Shown one piece after another: positions 7,369 through 14,850 of a stretch of 14,909 bases of DNA. The first letter of the stretch is position 1, and the number at the start of each line of letters is the position of its first letter. The stretch lies in assembly GCA_947096075.1 (NCBI GenBank), contig CAMUQE010000035.1:1-14909 (forward strand), read 5' to 3'. The DNA is from Veillonella parvula. GTDB taxonomy: Bacteria; Bacillota; Negativicutes; Veillonellales; Veillonellaceae. The notes below the pieces were generated by a model. That model saw nothing but the letters and a program-made list of their open reading frames with translations. It was not told where the DNA came from and did not search any database. The translations under genes and the position numbers were made by a program.

Positions 7369-8472
7369 TTAAAATATATATTTTGTCCGCTGTCTAGCGA
7401 TATTTAATAAAATACCAATGCTCAGCATATTAGTTGTTAGCGCACTAACGCCATAGCTAAGGAATGGCAACGGAATCCCCGTTACAGGCATGATACCAAT
7501 CGTCATGCCTACGTTTACGAGCACCTCGAAGGCAAACATCGTACCGATACCCGTTGCTAATAACATACCAAAATTATCATTGCAGGTATATGCTATTTGA
7601 ATACTGCGATAAATAAGCATAAACAATAATAGCAATACTACAATGCATCCCACAAAACCAAATTCTTCGCCAATTACAGAGAAGATAAAGTCCGTATGAT
7701 TTTCTGGTAAAAAGTTCAACTGACTTTGAGTGCCATTAAAGATACCTTTACCAAAAATCATACCCGACCCGATAGCAATCTTAGACTGAATGATATGATA
7801 GCCAGAACCAAAAGGATCAATATCTGGATTTAAAAATACTAGAATACGTTGTTTTTGATATTCTTTTAGCACAAACCAACCCAAAGGCATCAAGAATAAA
7901 GCCACACTCGCAATGATTTTTATAAGCTTTGTTTTGATACCAGATATAAAGAGCATCCCTACAAATATAGCAATATATACGAGGGATGTCCCCAAGTCAG
8001 GTTGTAAGAATACAAGTAGGATAGGAACCCCTACATATAACACTGGCATCAATAGGGATTTAAAGGTATCTAACTTGCCAATGCGCGGTTCTAGCATTTT
8101 AGCCATACAGATAATCATCAGTAGTTTAGAAAACTCTGAAGGCTGAATAGTTATTGGCCCCAATTGAATCCAACGCTGTGCACCTAGTGCGGAGGTACCA
8201 ACTACCATAACTGCGATTAACATAAGCATGGTAATCACATAAATCATATTCCCCCACCCTTTAAGACGATGGTAATCTAGAAATTGCATACCTATAACGA
8301 CAGCTATATTTGCTAAAAAGAATACGAGTTGTTTTATCACTAGACTACCAAAACCAATAGCCTCGTGATTCACATGGGTAGCACTACCAATAGCTGTAAG
8401 ACCAATTCCGACAAGTAATATAGTACATATGATGATAGTCCAATCACTATCTGTCCATATTTTACGCCACAT
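7369..8472 (-). CDS. rodA: RodA, SEDS-family peptidoglycan glycosyltransferase
   Basis: Polytopic SEDS glycosyltransferase that polymerises lipid II into glycan strands for lateral wall synthesis, working with PBP2. About ten membrane segments are visible. Family motifs (numbered from the upstream ATG at 8475) include ALGAQRWI at 96-103, QPSEFSK at 111-117, QPDLGTS at 158-164, NFLPENHTDFIF at 254-265 with the expected catalytic Asp262, and GIPLPFLSYG near 333-342. Two adjacent ATGs exist; the one at 8472 is five bases from an AGGTG ribosome-binding site and is preferred. It follows minD by a few bases. In several clostridia minE would lie between them; here there is no room. Its cognate PBP2 is two genes upstream. 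Confidence 0.95.
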   Translation of the reverse strand: MWRKIWTDSDWTIIICTILLVGIGLTAIGSATHVNHEAIGFGSLVIKQLVFFLANIAVVIGMQFLDYHRLKGWGNMIYVITMLMLIAVMVVGTSALGAQRWIQLGPITIQPSEFSKLLMIICMAKMLEPRIGKLDTFKSLLMPVLYVGVPILLVFLQPDLGTSLVYIAIFVGMLFISGIKTKLIKIIASVALFLMPLGWFVLKEYQKQRILVFLNPDIDPFGSGYHIIQSKIAIGSGMIFGKGIFNGTQSQLNFLPENHTDFIFSVIGEEFGFVGCIVVLLLLFMLIYRSIQIAYTCNDNFGMLLATGIGTMFAFEVLVNVGMTIGIMPVTGIPLPFLSYGVSALTTNMLSIGILLNIARQRTKYIF

Positions 8473-8480
8473 CATATCAC

Positions 8481-9404
8481 CTATTTCAACTTGCTACGGC
8501 GCCACAAGCTTTGTTTTCCTTGCACCAACAAGCAATGCGTGGTCCAACCACCACGATTAATGTAATGAACACTGTTAGAATCATCAAAAGTAGAATCACC
8601 TACTGTCGCAAGACTTGGTGTGCTAGCTTGCTCCTTCGATGCTTTTTTCTTAGTTACATAAGCATCAAAGTGCTTTTGTACATCGTAGTCTTCCCAACAA
8701 TCACCGGTCGTTACATAATCTACAAGAGGTGCTAACACAGCTTTTAGTTCACTAGAAACAAATTCTAACAAACGACCATCTTGTGTATAGGTCAGAACAT
8801 CCTCATCATAAGGGATTATAGCCCCTACATATTCAGCGCGAAGAACATCTAACATATCATATAAATTGATATCCTCTCCGTCGATAGGTACCGCGTTAAA
8901 AGCAATGGCATAATCACGAATATTATGCTCCTGACATACTTGAATCATGCGTGCCCCATTACGTAAGGACACCCATAATGGATGTGTCACTACGATACAG
9001 CGATTTACTAATTCTAAAATAGCCTCTATGCCCTTGCCGATACCAGCAGGAGCATCGATTAAAATATAATCATATTCCTCACAGAGGCGACGGACTAATT
9101 TTTTATATTTCTTACGACCTATATCTTCCCAACGGGCACTTTGGCTAGCTGGTAGAAAATCTAAGTTTTCAGCAATTGATACGATAGCATCATCCATATA
9201 GTCTTTATCTTTGCTCGCATCTAGTGCGTCGTAAATAATTTCATTTGCCACACCTAACACAAGGTCTAAGTCGCGCAATCCAAAATCTCCATCACAAAGC
9301 AATACGCGATGCCCTGCATAGCTTAAGGCTGAACCCAAGCAAGCAGTAATCGTAGTCTTACCTACGCCACCCTTACCAGATACAATGCCGATTATCTCGC
9401 CCAT
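8481..9404 (-). CDS. minD: MinD-like septum-site ATPase with long C-terminal linker
   Basis: Deviant Walker A ATPase of the MinD/ParA superfamily. From the ATG at 9404 (307 residues): GKGGVGKTT at 10-18 with signature Lys11, the GDFGLRDLDLVLG switch at 39-51, LPASQS at 84-89, and Walker B ILIDAPAG at 114-121. These fit MinD better than ParA. The ATPase core ends near residue 235; a polar linker with a Ser/Thr/Asp-rich second half follows, and the last 11 residues KQSLWRRSKLK look like a basic amphipathic membrane-targeting tail. The total is longer than the 270 residues of E. coli MinD. The start at 9404 is chosen for its AAAGGA site; an in-frame GTG at 9428 overlaps PBP2. Its ATG lies one base after the PBP2 stop. 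No minC or minE is adjacent. Confidence 0.88.
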   Translation of the reverse strand: MGEIIGIVSGKGGVGKTTITACLGSALSYAGHRVLLCDGDFGLRDLDLVLGVANEIIYDALDASKDKDYMDDAIVSIAENLDFLPASQSARWEDIGRKKYKKLVRRLCEEYDYILIDAPAGIGKGIEAILELVNRCIVVTHPLWVSLRNGARMIQVCQEHNIRDYAIAFNAVPIDGEDINLYDMLDVLRAEYVGAIIPYDEDVLTYTQDGRLLEFVSSELKAVLAPLVDYVTTGDCWEDYDVQKHFDAYVTKKKASKEQASTPSLATVGDSTFDDSNSVHYINRGGWTTHCLLVQGKQSLWRRSKLK

Positions 9405-9405
9405 A

Positions 9406-11328
9406 CTAATCCTTTCTTGGTTGCCCACTAGTTACCGCATTCTGAGGTTTTTGCCCATTATTAGAGCTTGTTCCCGCAGCGGTTTCTTTATTACCTTTAC
9501 TAGTTGTATCATTAGATTTCTTATTCACTGGTACATTGAAGTACGCAGCCAATATATCTCGTACGATAGGCCCTGCCGACCCAGCACCAAAGCTACCTTG
9601 CTCAACAAGTGCAACCACTACAATTTGTGGCTTATCATATGGTGCATAGGCGACAAACCAGCCGTGATCTCTGCCATGTGCATTCTCTGAAGTACCCGTT
9701 TTACCAGCTACATCAATAGGAAATCCTTTAAACAACTCCCCTGCTGTACCACCTTCATTAGTAACGTCACGCAAGCCTTCGCGAACAAGATCCATAATAT
9801 TTTTTGGTACAGGTAAAATACCGAGTTTGTCTGGGCCAAAGATTTCTTTTGGCGTACCATCCTTATTATCAATACGACTCACCACATATGGGCGGTATTT
9901 AATACCACCATTTGCTACTTCACTGAGCATAACAGCCATTTGTAATGGCGTCACCAAGGTAAAAGACTGACCTATGGCCGCATCAAAAGTTTCACCTAAA
10001 TACCAATCTTCATTATACACTTTGCGTTTATAAGCAGGACTTGCCATATTACCAGAGGCCTCACCAACAAGATTGATGCCGGTCTTTTCACCAATACCAA
10101 AGTAGCCAGCATATTTTACAAGTCCTTCTATGCCAACGCGATTGCCCATTTCATAGAAGTAAACATTATCTGATTTTGCAAGAGCTTTATTAAAGTTGAG
10201 CCACCCCAATGCTTCGCCTTCTGCATTTCGTTTATCGATAAGCCAATGTTTACCACTATCAAAAATCATTTCTTCAGGGGTAACCTTTTTAAGGTCTAAA
10301 GCCGCCGTACCAGTGATAATCTTGAACGGCGAACCTGGCGGATATTCACCAGAAATAACCTTATTATCAAACGGATGGTTCTTATCATTATTCAATTGAT
10401 TCCACTGCGCCGTTGTAATCCCTTTCGCGAACCAGTTAGGGTTAAATTCAGGCGCACTGACCATAGCCAAAATGGCACCCGTATTGGGATCCATTGCTAC
10501 TACAGCAGCTCCTTGAGATGGAATACCTTGGGCACGCAACTGTTCTAATTGGTTCTTAACAGCTTCTTCAGCAGCCTTTTGTAAATTTGCATCTATTGTC
10601 AAATGGATATTAGCTCCAGGCACTGTATGCTTTCTATCTACCTCCGCAACCGGTCGGCCTGTAGCATCAACCTCTACCTGTTTACCACCATCAGTGCCAC
10701 GTAAGATGGAATCATATAATTTCTCAAGGCCAGAACGGCCTAAAATAGTACCACCACTAATAAGGGTATTTGGATCTTGCTGTTTTAGCTCTTCTAATTC
10801 TTCTTCGCTCACTTCACCCACATAACCAAAGAGCTGAGAAGCCATCGTTTCATATGGATAATAACGAAGTGGTTCTACATCTATGGTAACACCTGGTAAT
10901 TCATGACGATGCTCTTCTATGGTTGTAACTACATCCATAGAAATATCACTAGCAATACGAATTGGCTCATAACCATATTTATGATCATTTACCTTTTTTG
11001 TAATATCTTCTGACTTCATTTTTAGCAAGGCTGCCAACTTAGCAACTTCACCTTCGTCTAAAGCCTTACCCGTAGGCAAAATTGAGATGGTGTATGCCGG
11101 TCTAGAGCCTACTAAGATTTGACCGTTTCGATCGTACATAATACCACGAGCAGCTGTCATGGATACCATGCGCAAACGGTTACCTTCTGCCTTAGCTTGG
11201 TAATAACCACCAGACAAGATTTGCAATGTCATCAGACGTAATGCCAAGACTATAAATATGCCGGCTACAATGTAAAAGAGTACATCAAAGCGATTCGTTT
11301 TTCTTCGTTTATAGAGGCCTTCAAGCAC
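9406..11328 (-). CDS. mrdA: Penicillin-binding protein 2 (elongation transpeptidase)
   Basis: Class B penicillin-binding protein that cross-links peptidoglycan in the elongation complex with RodA and MreBCD. Of its 640 residues, a single N-terminal membrane anchor lies at about 13-38, followed by the pedestal domain (RGIMYDRNG at 61-69) and the transpeptidase domain. Active-site motifs are SPFK with nucleophile Ser333 and Lys336, SDN at 386-388 and KTGT at 543-546. The SxxK motif reads SPFK rather than the more familiar STFK. A Ser/Thr/Asn/Lys-rich low-complexity tail of about 40 residues ends the protein. The start is GTG at 11328, preceded by GGGGGTGA at workable spacing. Placed after mreD as in most mre-mrdA operons. 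Confidence 0.95.
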   Translation of the reverse strand: MLEGLYKRRKTNRFDVLFYIVAGIFIVLALRLMTLQILSGGYYQAKAEGNRLRMVSMTAARGIMYDRNGQILVGSRPAYTISILPTGKALDEGEVAKLAALLKMKSEDITKKVNDHKYGYEPIRIASDISMDVVTTIEEHRHELPGVTIDVEPLRYYPYETMASQLFGYVGEVSEEELEELKQQDPNTLISGGTILGRSGLEKLYDSILRGTDGGKQVEVDATGRPVAEVDRKHTVPGANIHLTIDANLQKAAEEAVKNQLEQLRAQGIPSQGAAVVAMDPNTGAILAMVSAPEFNPNWFAKGITTAQWNQLNNDKNHPFDNKVISGEYPPGSPFKIITGTAALDLKKVTPEEMIFDSGKHWLIDKRNAEGEALGWLNFNKALAKSDNVYFYEMGNRVGIEGLVKYAGYFGIGEKTGINLVGEASGNMASPAYKRKVYNEDWYLGETFDAAIGQSFTLVTPLQMAVMLSEVANGGIKYRPYVVSRIDNKDGTPKEIFGPDKLGILPVPKNIMDLVREGLRDVTNEGGTAGELFKGFPIDVAGKTGTSENAHGRDHGWFVAYAPYDKPQIVVVALVEQGSFGAGSAGPIVRDILAAYFNVPVNKKSNDTTSKGNKETAAGTSSNNGQKPQNAVTSGQPRKD

Positions 11329-11347
11329 TCTTTCACCCCCTTAATTC

Positions 11348-11842
11348 TTACCAAATATAACCTTCTTGTTCATCATTCTTGCGCCATAACAAACCATGTA
11401 CAATAGCGCCTAACAAGCCATTCCAGAACATCACGGGTAATACCATATGCCACAAGTATAGGACAAAGTGCAAATCGCCACCACTAGCTAATATCATAAA
11501 GCTACGAATAACACCATCTAGCAATGTACAAATAGCTACTATACCGCTAGACCAATACCAGCGTTCTTCATAGATACGATGCTTTACGGCAGATAATAGG
11601 TATACCACAATTACGTAAGGGAATAGATGGAGCCCAAAAAAGTTAGATATCAATACATCGTGTACGATACCTCCAATAACAGCAGATATCAACCCCATAC
11701 GACGACCTTTAAATAAAGTAATCATGACAATTATCGTCAAAATTAAGTTTGGTAACCAATTTGTATGGAAAATAGTAGGCAATAATTGCGCTTGTATAAA
11801 ATATATTAAAAATCCACAGAGAGCTAAAGCTAGACGCATCAT
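11348..11842 (-). CDS. mreD: MreD rod-shape-determining membrane protein
   Basis: Small integral membrane protein that joins MreC to the elongation machinery. The 164-residue length, about five or six hydrophobic segments and position between mreC and PBP2 support the call. The segment GRRMGLISAVIGGIVHDVLISNFFGLHLFPY is recognisable: MreD proteins carry a GxxxGxxxGxxxD-type pattern followed by a Gly-Leu-His-like turn. Its ATG overlaps the mreC stop (ATGA), with a second ATG directly after; the nearest purine-rich stretch is rather far upstream, so translation is probably coupled to mreC. Sequence conservation in MreD is low, so context carries much of the weight. Confidence 0.9.
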   Translation of the reverse strand: MMRLALALCGFLIYFIQAQLLPTIFHTNWLPNLILTIIVMITLFKGRRMGLISAVIGGIVHDVLISNFFGLHLFPYVIVVYLLSAVKHRIYEERWYWSSGIVAICTLLDGVIRSFMILASGGDLHFVLYLWHMVLPVMFWNGLLGAIVHGLLWRKNDEQEGYIW

Positions 11843-12756
11843 TGTTTAACGGCCCCCTTTGCCCCCTCTACTTGATCTCGTTGTGTTTGAGGTACAAGTT
11901 TAGGTTCAAGTTCTGGTTTTTGTGGTGCACTTAGAGAAGACGAGGTAAGCACAAAAACTTCTTCTAAACGATAAAAGTCTACACTCGGTGTGACTACCGC
12001 ATTTTTAACAAATCCTTCCGAATCATTTTCGATAGATTGCACGTTGCCAACAGGTAAACCTTTTGGATAAATACCACCATAACCGGAGGTAATCAACTTA
12101 TCCCCTACCAATACGTCCCCATCGCGAGCAATATTTACCATAGAAGGTGTACGAGGTGTATTTCCATTACCTTTTACAACGCCAGACAAACGAGATTCAG
12201 GTCGTTGTACAAGGATACCTATTGCGCTACGCGGATCAAGAATGGTTTGAACGCGAGCAGAATGCGGATACACATCTGTAATAAAACCAACGACACCACT
12301 AGGTACAACAACAGCCATATTGACTGCCATTCCTTCTTCACTACCTTTATCAATGGTGAAAGTATTTGTCCAAGTACCATAATCCTTTGTAATGATACCC
12401 GCTAAGGTCATAGAGAATTCTGGATGGCTACTTTTATAGTTTAAAAGCTGACGAAGACGAATATTCTCTGCCACTACTTCATCGTAGTTAACTACCTTTT
12501 GTTCCAATGTAGCTTTACGAGATGCTTCCTCTTCACTTTCAATATTAGAGAAAATAACATTATTAAGTACTGTAAAGCTAGTTTGAACGCCCTCTAATAA
12601 ACGGGCTGACCCATAAGCGAAAGGCGTTGTAATTCCTTCGAGGGTAACCGTAACAAAGGGAATACTAGTCCGTTGCTTCCACGCAAAGCCGAGCAATGCC
12701 ATTAGGATACAACCAATGACAACGATGATAATTAACTTTTTATCTGACTGTATCAT
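11839..12756 (-). CDS. mreC: MreC rod-shape-determining scaffold protein
   Basis: Bitopic scaffold of the elongation complex, thought to activate PBP2 from the periplasmic side. The 305-residue protein has an N-terminal membrane segment at about 8-25, a helical, probably coiled-coil stretch at about 72-107, and the beta-rich MreC domain to about 272. Typical landmarks are the Gly-Val-Val-Gly turn at 154-157, ILDPRSAIG at 172-180 and LITSGYGGIYPKGLPVG at 221-237. The C-terminal 30 residues are Pro/Gln/Lys-rich and probably disordered. It starts one base after the mreB stop and overlaps mreD by four bases. Confidence 0.96.
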   Translation of the reverse strand: MIQSDKKLIIIVVIGCILMALLGFAWKQRTSIPFVTVTLEGITTPFAYGSARLLEGVQTSFTVLNNVIFSNIESEEEASRKATLEQKVVNYDEVVAENIRLRQLLNYKSSHPEFSMTLAGIITKDYGTWTNTFTIDKGSEEGMAVNMAVVVPSGVVGFITDVYPHSARVQTILDPRSAIGILVQRPESRLSGVVKGNGNTPRTPSMVNIARDGDVLVGDKLITSGYGGIYPKGLPVGNVQSIENDSEGFVKNAVVTPSVDFYRLEEVFVLTSSSLSAPQKPELEPKLVPQTQRDQVEGAKGAVKQ

Positions 12757-12757
12757 G

Positions 12758-13795
12758 CTAATCTCGGCCCTTTCTATTCTTAGAATTTACAATAAAACGC
12801 GATAAGCTCACTAAATCAGATGAGGCCCCATTAAGGCCTACCACAACTTTTGTTTCAGGTGCTTCAGGAACGTGAACAGGTACCCCTAATTCAGTACCAA
12901 TCCGGTCCGCTAAACCAGATAGTCTTGCTGTACCGCCAGTAAGCCATATGCCATGTTGCATAATATCAGCCACGATTTCTGGTGCAGTAGCACGAATCAT
13001 TTGCTTAACCTCATCCAAGAGCCCTATCAAACATTCATTTATAACTTGGTACACTTCAGATTGATGAATCACACAACGTCTACCTAAGCCGTTCATCATA
13101 TCGCGCCCTTGAAAGGCATACTCTGCATCCTCTAAAGGAGCGACAGCTGTTCCTAATGTATGCTTAATATCTATTATAGTTTCATCAGATACGATAATGC
13201 CAAAACACTCACGCACATAGCGCAATAAGGCATTATTAATATCAGAACCACCAAAACGAATTGTTTTGCTATCCACGATACCACCTAAAGAAACAATCCC
13301 CATATCAATAGTGCCACCGCCGATATCAATGACCATAGATCCTTGCGCTTCAAAGATAGGCACACCACAACCAATAGCAGCCGCAACAGGTCGTTCGATA
13401 AGAAATACCTCTCTAGCACCAGCTTGAATAACAGCATCCATCATGGCTCGTTGCTCAACATCGGTCATCCCACAAGGAACCCCTACGACAACGCGAGCTC
13501 GACGCAATGCATTAGATACCTTATTAAGAAAGTAGCTAAGCATAGTATGCATAACGCGATAGTCAACTATAAATCCATCCTTTAAAGGCGTTAACGGACG
13601 CCACATATCGGGCATGCGTAATACGAGGCGCGCCGCTTCATCACCAACGGCTACTACTTTTTCTTGTTTTGTATCAGTTGCTATAATCGATGGTTCGCTT
13701 ATAACAGTCCCTCGCGTCCCCCCCATGAGGCGCGTTTGTATGGAACCAATATCTATACTTACATCTTTTCCTAGAGTAGGTAAAATGGAACTCAT
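12758..13795 (-). CDS. mreB: MreB, divergent bacterial actin
   Basis: Actin-like cytoskeletal ATPase that orients lateral wall synthesis. The 345-residue length is normal. Landmarks are phosphate-1 DIGSIQTRL at 15-23, IERPVAAAIGCG at 133-144 with the likely catalytic Glu134, phosphate-2 VIDIGGGTIDMGIVSLGG at 155-172 and the adenosine motif WLTGGTARLSGL at 284-295. Several positions differ from the usual MreB: the phosphate-1 loop normally reads close to DLGTANTLVY, the stretch after phosphate-2 normally has GGDRFDEA but here has GGSDINNA, and the adenosine motif lacks the usual third Gly. It still resembles MreB more than DnaK or FtsA, and mreC follows. The ATG at 13795 has AAGGAG eight bases upstream. 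First gene of the long cluster. Confidence 0.93.
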   Translation of the reverse strand: MSSILPTLGKDVSIDIGSIQTRLMGGTRGTVISEPSIIATDTKQEKVVAVGDEAARLVLRMPDMWRPLTPLKDGFIVDYRVMHTMLSYFLNKVSNALRRARVVVGVPCGMTDVEQRAMMDAVIQAGAREVFLIERPVAAAIGCGVPIFEAQGSMVIDIGGGTIDMGIVSLGGIVDSKTIRFGGSDINNALLRYVRECFGIIVSDETIIDIKHTLGTAVAPLEDAEYAFQGRDMMNGLGRRCVIHQSEVYQVINECLIGLLDEVKQMIRATAPEIVADIMQHGIWLTGGTARLSGLADRIGTELGVPVHVPEAPETKVVVGLNGASSDLVSLSRFIVNSKNRKGRD

Positions 13796-13826
13796 AGTAA
13801 TTTCTCCTTCATTACATCATCATTCC

Positions 13827-13856
13827 ATTTTACCATATATAACGCGACTTTTTCCA
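13827..13856 (-). promoter_or_regulatory. Candidate extended -10 promoter for the mre cluster
   Basis: Minus strand TGGTAAAAT gives a near-consensus -10 (TAAAAT at 13832-13827) with a TGn extension. A partial -35, TGGAAA at 13856-13851, lies 18 bases upstream. It would give a leader of about 25 bases before mreB. It is the best candidate in the gap, but no transcript start is known. Confidence 0.5.
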
Positions 13857-13860
13857 TTGA

Positions 13861-13895
13861 TATCAGTACCTTTCCTTTTGTTAAAAGCACTGATA
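13861..13895. promoter_or_regulatory. Dyad just upstream of the mre promoter
   Basis: Perfect 7-bp inverted arms TATCAGT (13861-13867) and ACTGATA (13889-13895), with a nested CTTTT/AAAAG pair (13875-13879 and 13883-13887) between them. It ends five bases upstream of the candidate -35. It could be an operator, or an RNA hairpin if transcription starts further upstream. The regulator is unknown. Confidence 0.4.
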
Positions 13896-13913
13896 ATGCA
13901 TAATTCCTGTACT

Positions 13914-13954
13914 CATAAGTCATACATAAAAATTACATAACTTCATACATAAAA
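13914..13954. repeat. Two 12-bp direct repeats upstream of mreB
   Basis: TCATACATAAAA occurs at 13920-13931 and again at 13943-13954, 23 bases apart, close to two helical turns. Each is preceded by a similar CATAA-containing stretch (CATAAGT and CATAACT), so the repeated unit is about 18 bases. The spacing suits a protein binding one face of the DNA. Confidence 0.6.
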
Positions 13955-13971
13955 TCTCATATACAATAAGG

Positions 13972-14038
13972 AAAAGCACTCATTTATAGGAACTTACCCA
14001 TGCATCAAAATTAGGTATAGTTCAAAATGAGTGCTTTT
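13972..14038 (-). terminator. Long bipartite hairpin, probable radC terminator
   Basis: Perfect 14-bp inverted arms AAAAGCACTCATTT (13972-13985) and AAATGAGTGCTTTT (14025-14038) enclose a second 9-bp stem, GAACTTACC (13990-13998) with GGTATAGTTC (14014-14023, one bulged T), and a 15-base loop. On the minus strand the outer stem ends in TTTT about 35 bases after the radC stop, so it can end radC transcription. The arms are A/T-flanked on both sides, so it may act in both directions. It is larger than a standard terminator. Confidence 0.65.
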
Positions 14039-14074
14039 AATAATCTTATTTGGCTTTGTTCAGTTTATTTAGGC

Positions 14075-14773
14075 TCAGCTCAATTTACCAATTTCGCTGA
14101 GGCTCGTAAATTCATTATCCCCTATAACGATATGATCGAGTACAGGGATTCCCATAAATTGACCTGCACTGACAAATAATTTCGTTAGCCGTATATCTTC
14201 ATCGCTAGGCCTACTATCACCTGAGGGATGGTTATGAATCAGAATTATAGCCGCCGCATTGCATGCTATAGCTTTTTTAAATACTGCTCTTTGCTCTACA
14301 AGACTTGATACTAATCCACCATTAGAGATATGTTCCAACTGAATAAGCTTATTTCGAGATGTTAGCATGGCAGCCCACACATGTTCCACATCTTCGTGAC
14401 GCAGTCGCTCCATCACATATTGAGCTATTACAAAAGGTTGCGAAAAATCTTCATAAGTCTCTTTAATCTTTAACTCCCCTAATCGCCTACCCATTTCAAG
14501 TGCTGCACATAGCGTCACTGCTTTATCTCTACCAATACCCTTGATTTTGATCAGATTATCTACGGTCATTCGGTTAAGACCATAAACACCATCATCAAAG
14601 GATTGTACGATATCACTTGCCAAAGAAATCGCAGATTGCCCTTTTACCCCTGTGCGTAATAAAATAGCCAACAACTCCTCCATCGCCATATGTGATGGAC
14701 CTAAGGCGAGAAATTTTTCTCGAGGTCGCTGGAATGGTAACATATCTTTTACACTTACTGTTGGTACTTCCAT
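14075..14773 (-). CDS. radC: RadC family (UPF0758) JAMM-fold protein
   Basis: Member of the RadC/UPF0758 family. The historical DNA-repair role is doubtful and the biochemical function is unsettled. From the ATG at 14773 it has 232 residues. A helix-hairpin-helix, IKIKGIGRDKAVTL, lies at 76-89. The C-terminal MPN+/JAMM metal site is intact: His180, His182, Ser190 and Asp193 in HNHPSGDSRPSDED. The frame extends to a TTG at 14815, but the ATG at 14773 has GGAGA at good spacing and begins with family-like sequence, so the shorter form is chosen. radC directly upstream of mreB is a common order in clostridia. A hairpin separates it from the mre promoter, so it is probably a separate transcript. 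A microsatellite lies 77 bases upstream. Confidence 0.95.
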   Translation of the reverse strand: MEVPTVSVKDMLPFQRPREKFLALGPSHMAMEELLAILLRTGVKGQSAISLASDIVQSFDDGVYGLNRMTVDNLIKIKGIGRDKAVTLCAALEMGRRLGELKIKETYEDFSQPFVIAQYVMERLRHEDVEHVWAAMLTSRNKLIQLEHISNGGLVSSLVEQRAVFKKAIACNAAAIILIHNHPSGDSRPSDEDIRLTKLFVSAGQFMGIPVLDHIVIGDNEFTSLSEIGKLS

Positions 14774-14850
14774 AGAATCTCTCCATTCAAATAGATAACA
14801 CCATTTGTAAATCAAGCAACAAACACATCTACTCTCTTAAAATTTATTTA

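Noticed and set aside
9405..9428. N-terminal extension of MinD from the GTG at 9428
   Set aside because: It would overlap the PBP2 end and lacks a good ribosome-binding site; the ATG at 9404 begins just before the Walker A strand as in MinD.
9406..11328. SPFK in place of STFK as an inactive or drug-resistant PBP2
   Set aside because: The SxxK catalytic pattern is intact and SDN and KTG are present, so this is ordinary variation on the evidence here.
13614..13940. Plus-strand open frame of about 108 codons opposite the mreB start
   Set aside because: It is antisense to mreB and its regulatory gap, has no recognisable domain, and is best explained as a shadow frame.
13972..14038. Inverted repeats as a miniature transposon
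   Set aside because: No target-site duplication was seen, the element is only 67 bases, and its position right after radC fits a terminator better. A genome search could reopen this.
14774..14815. N-terminal extension of RadC from a TTG at 14815
   Set aside because: The ATG at 14773 has GGAGA at proper spacing and family-like sequence.
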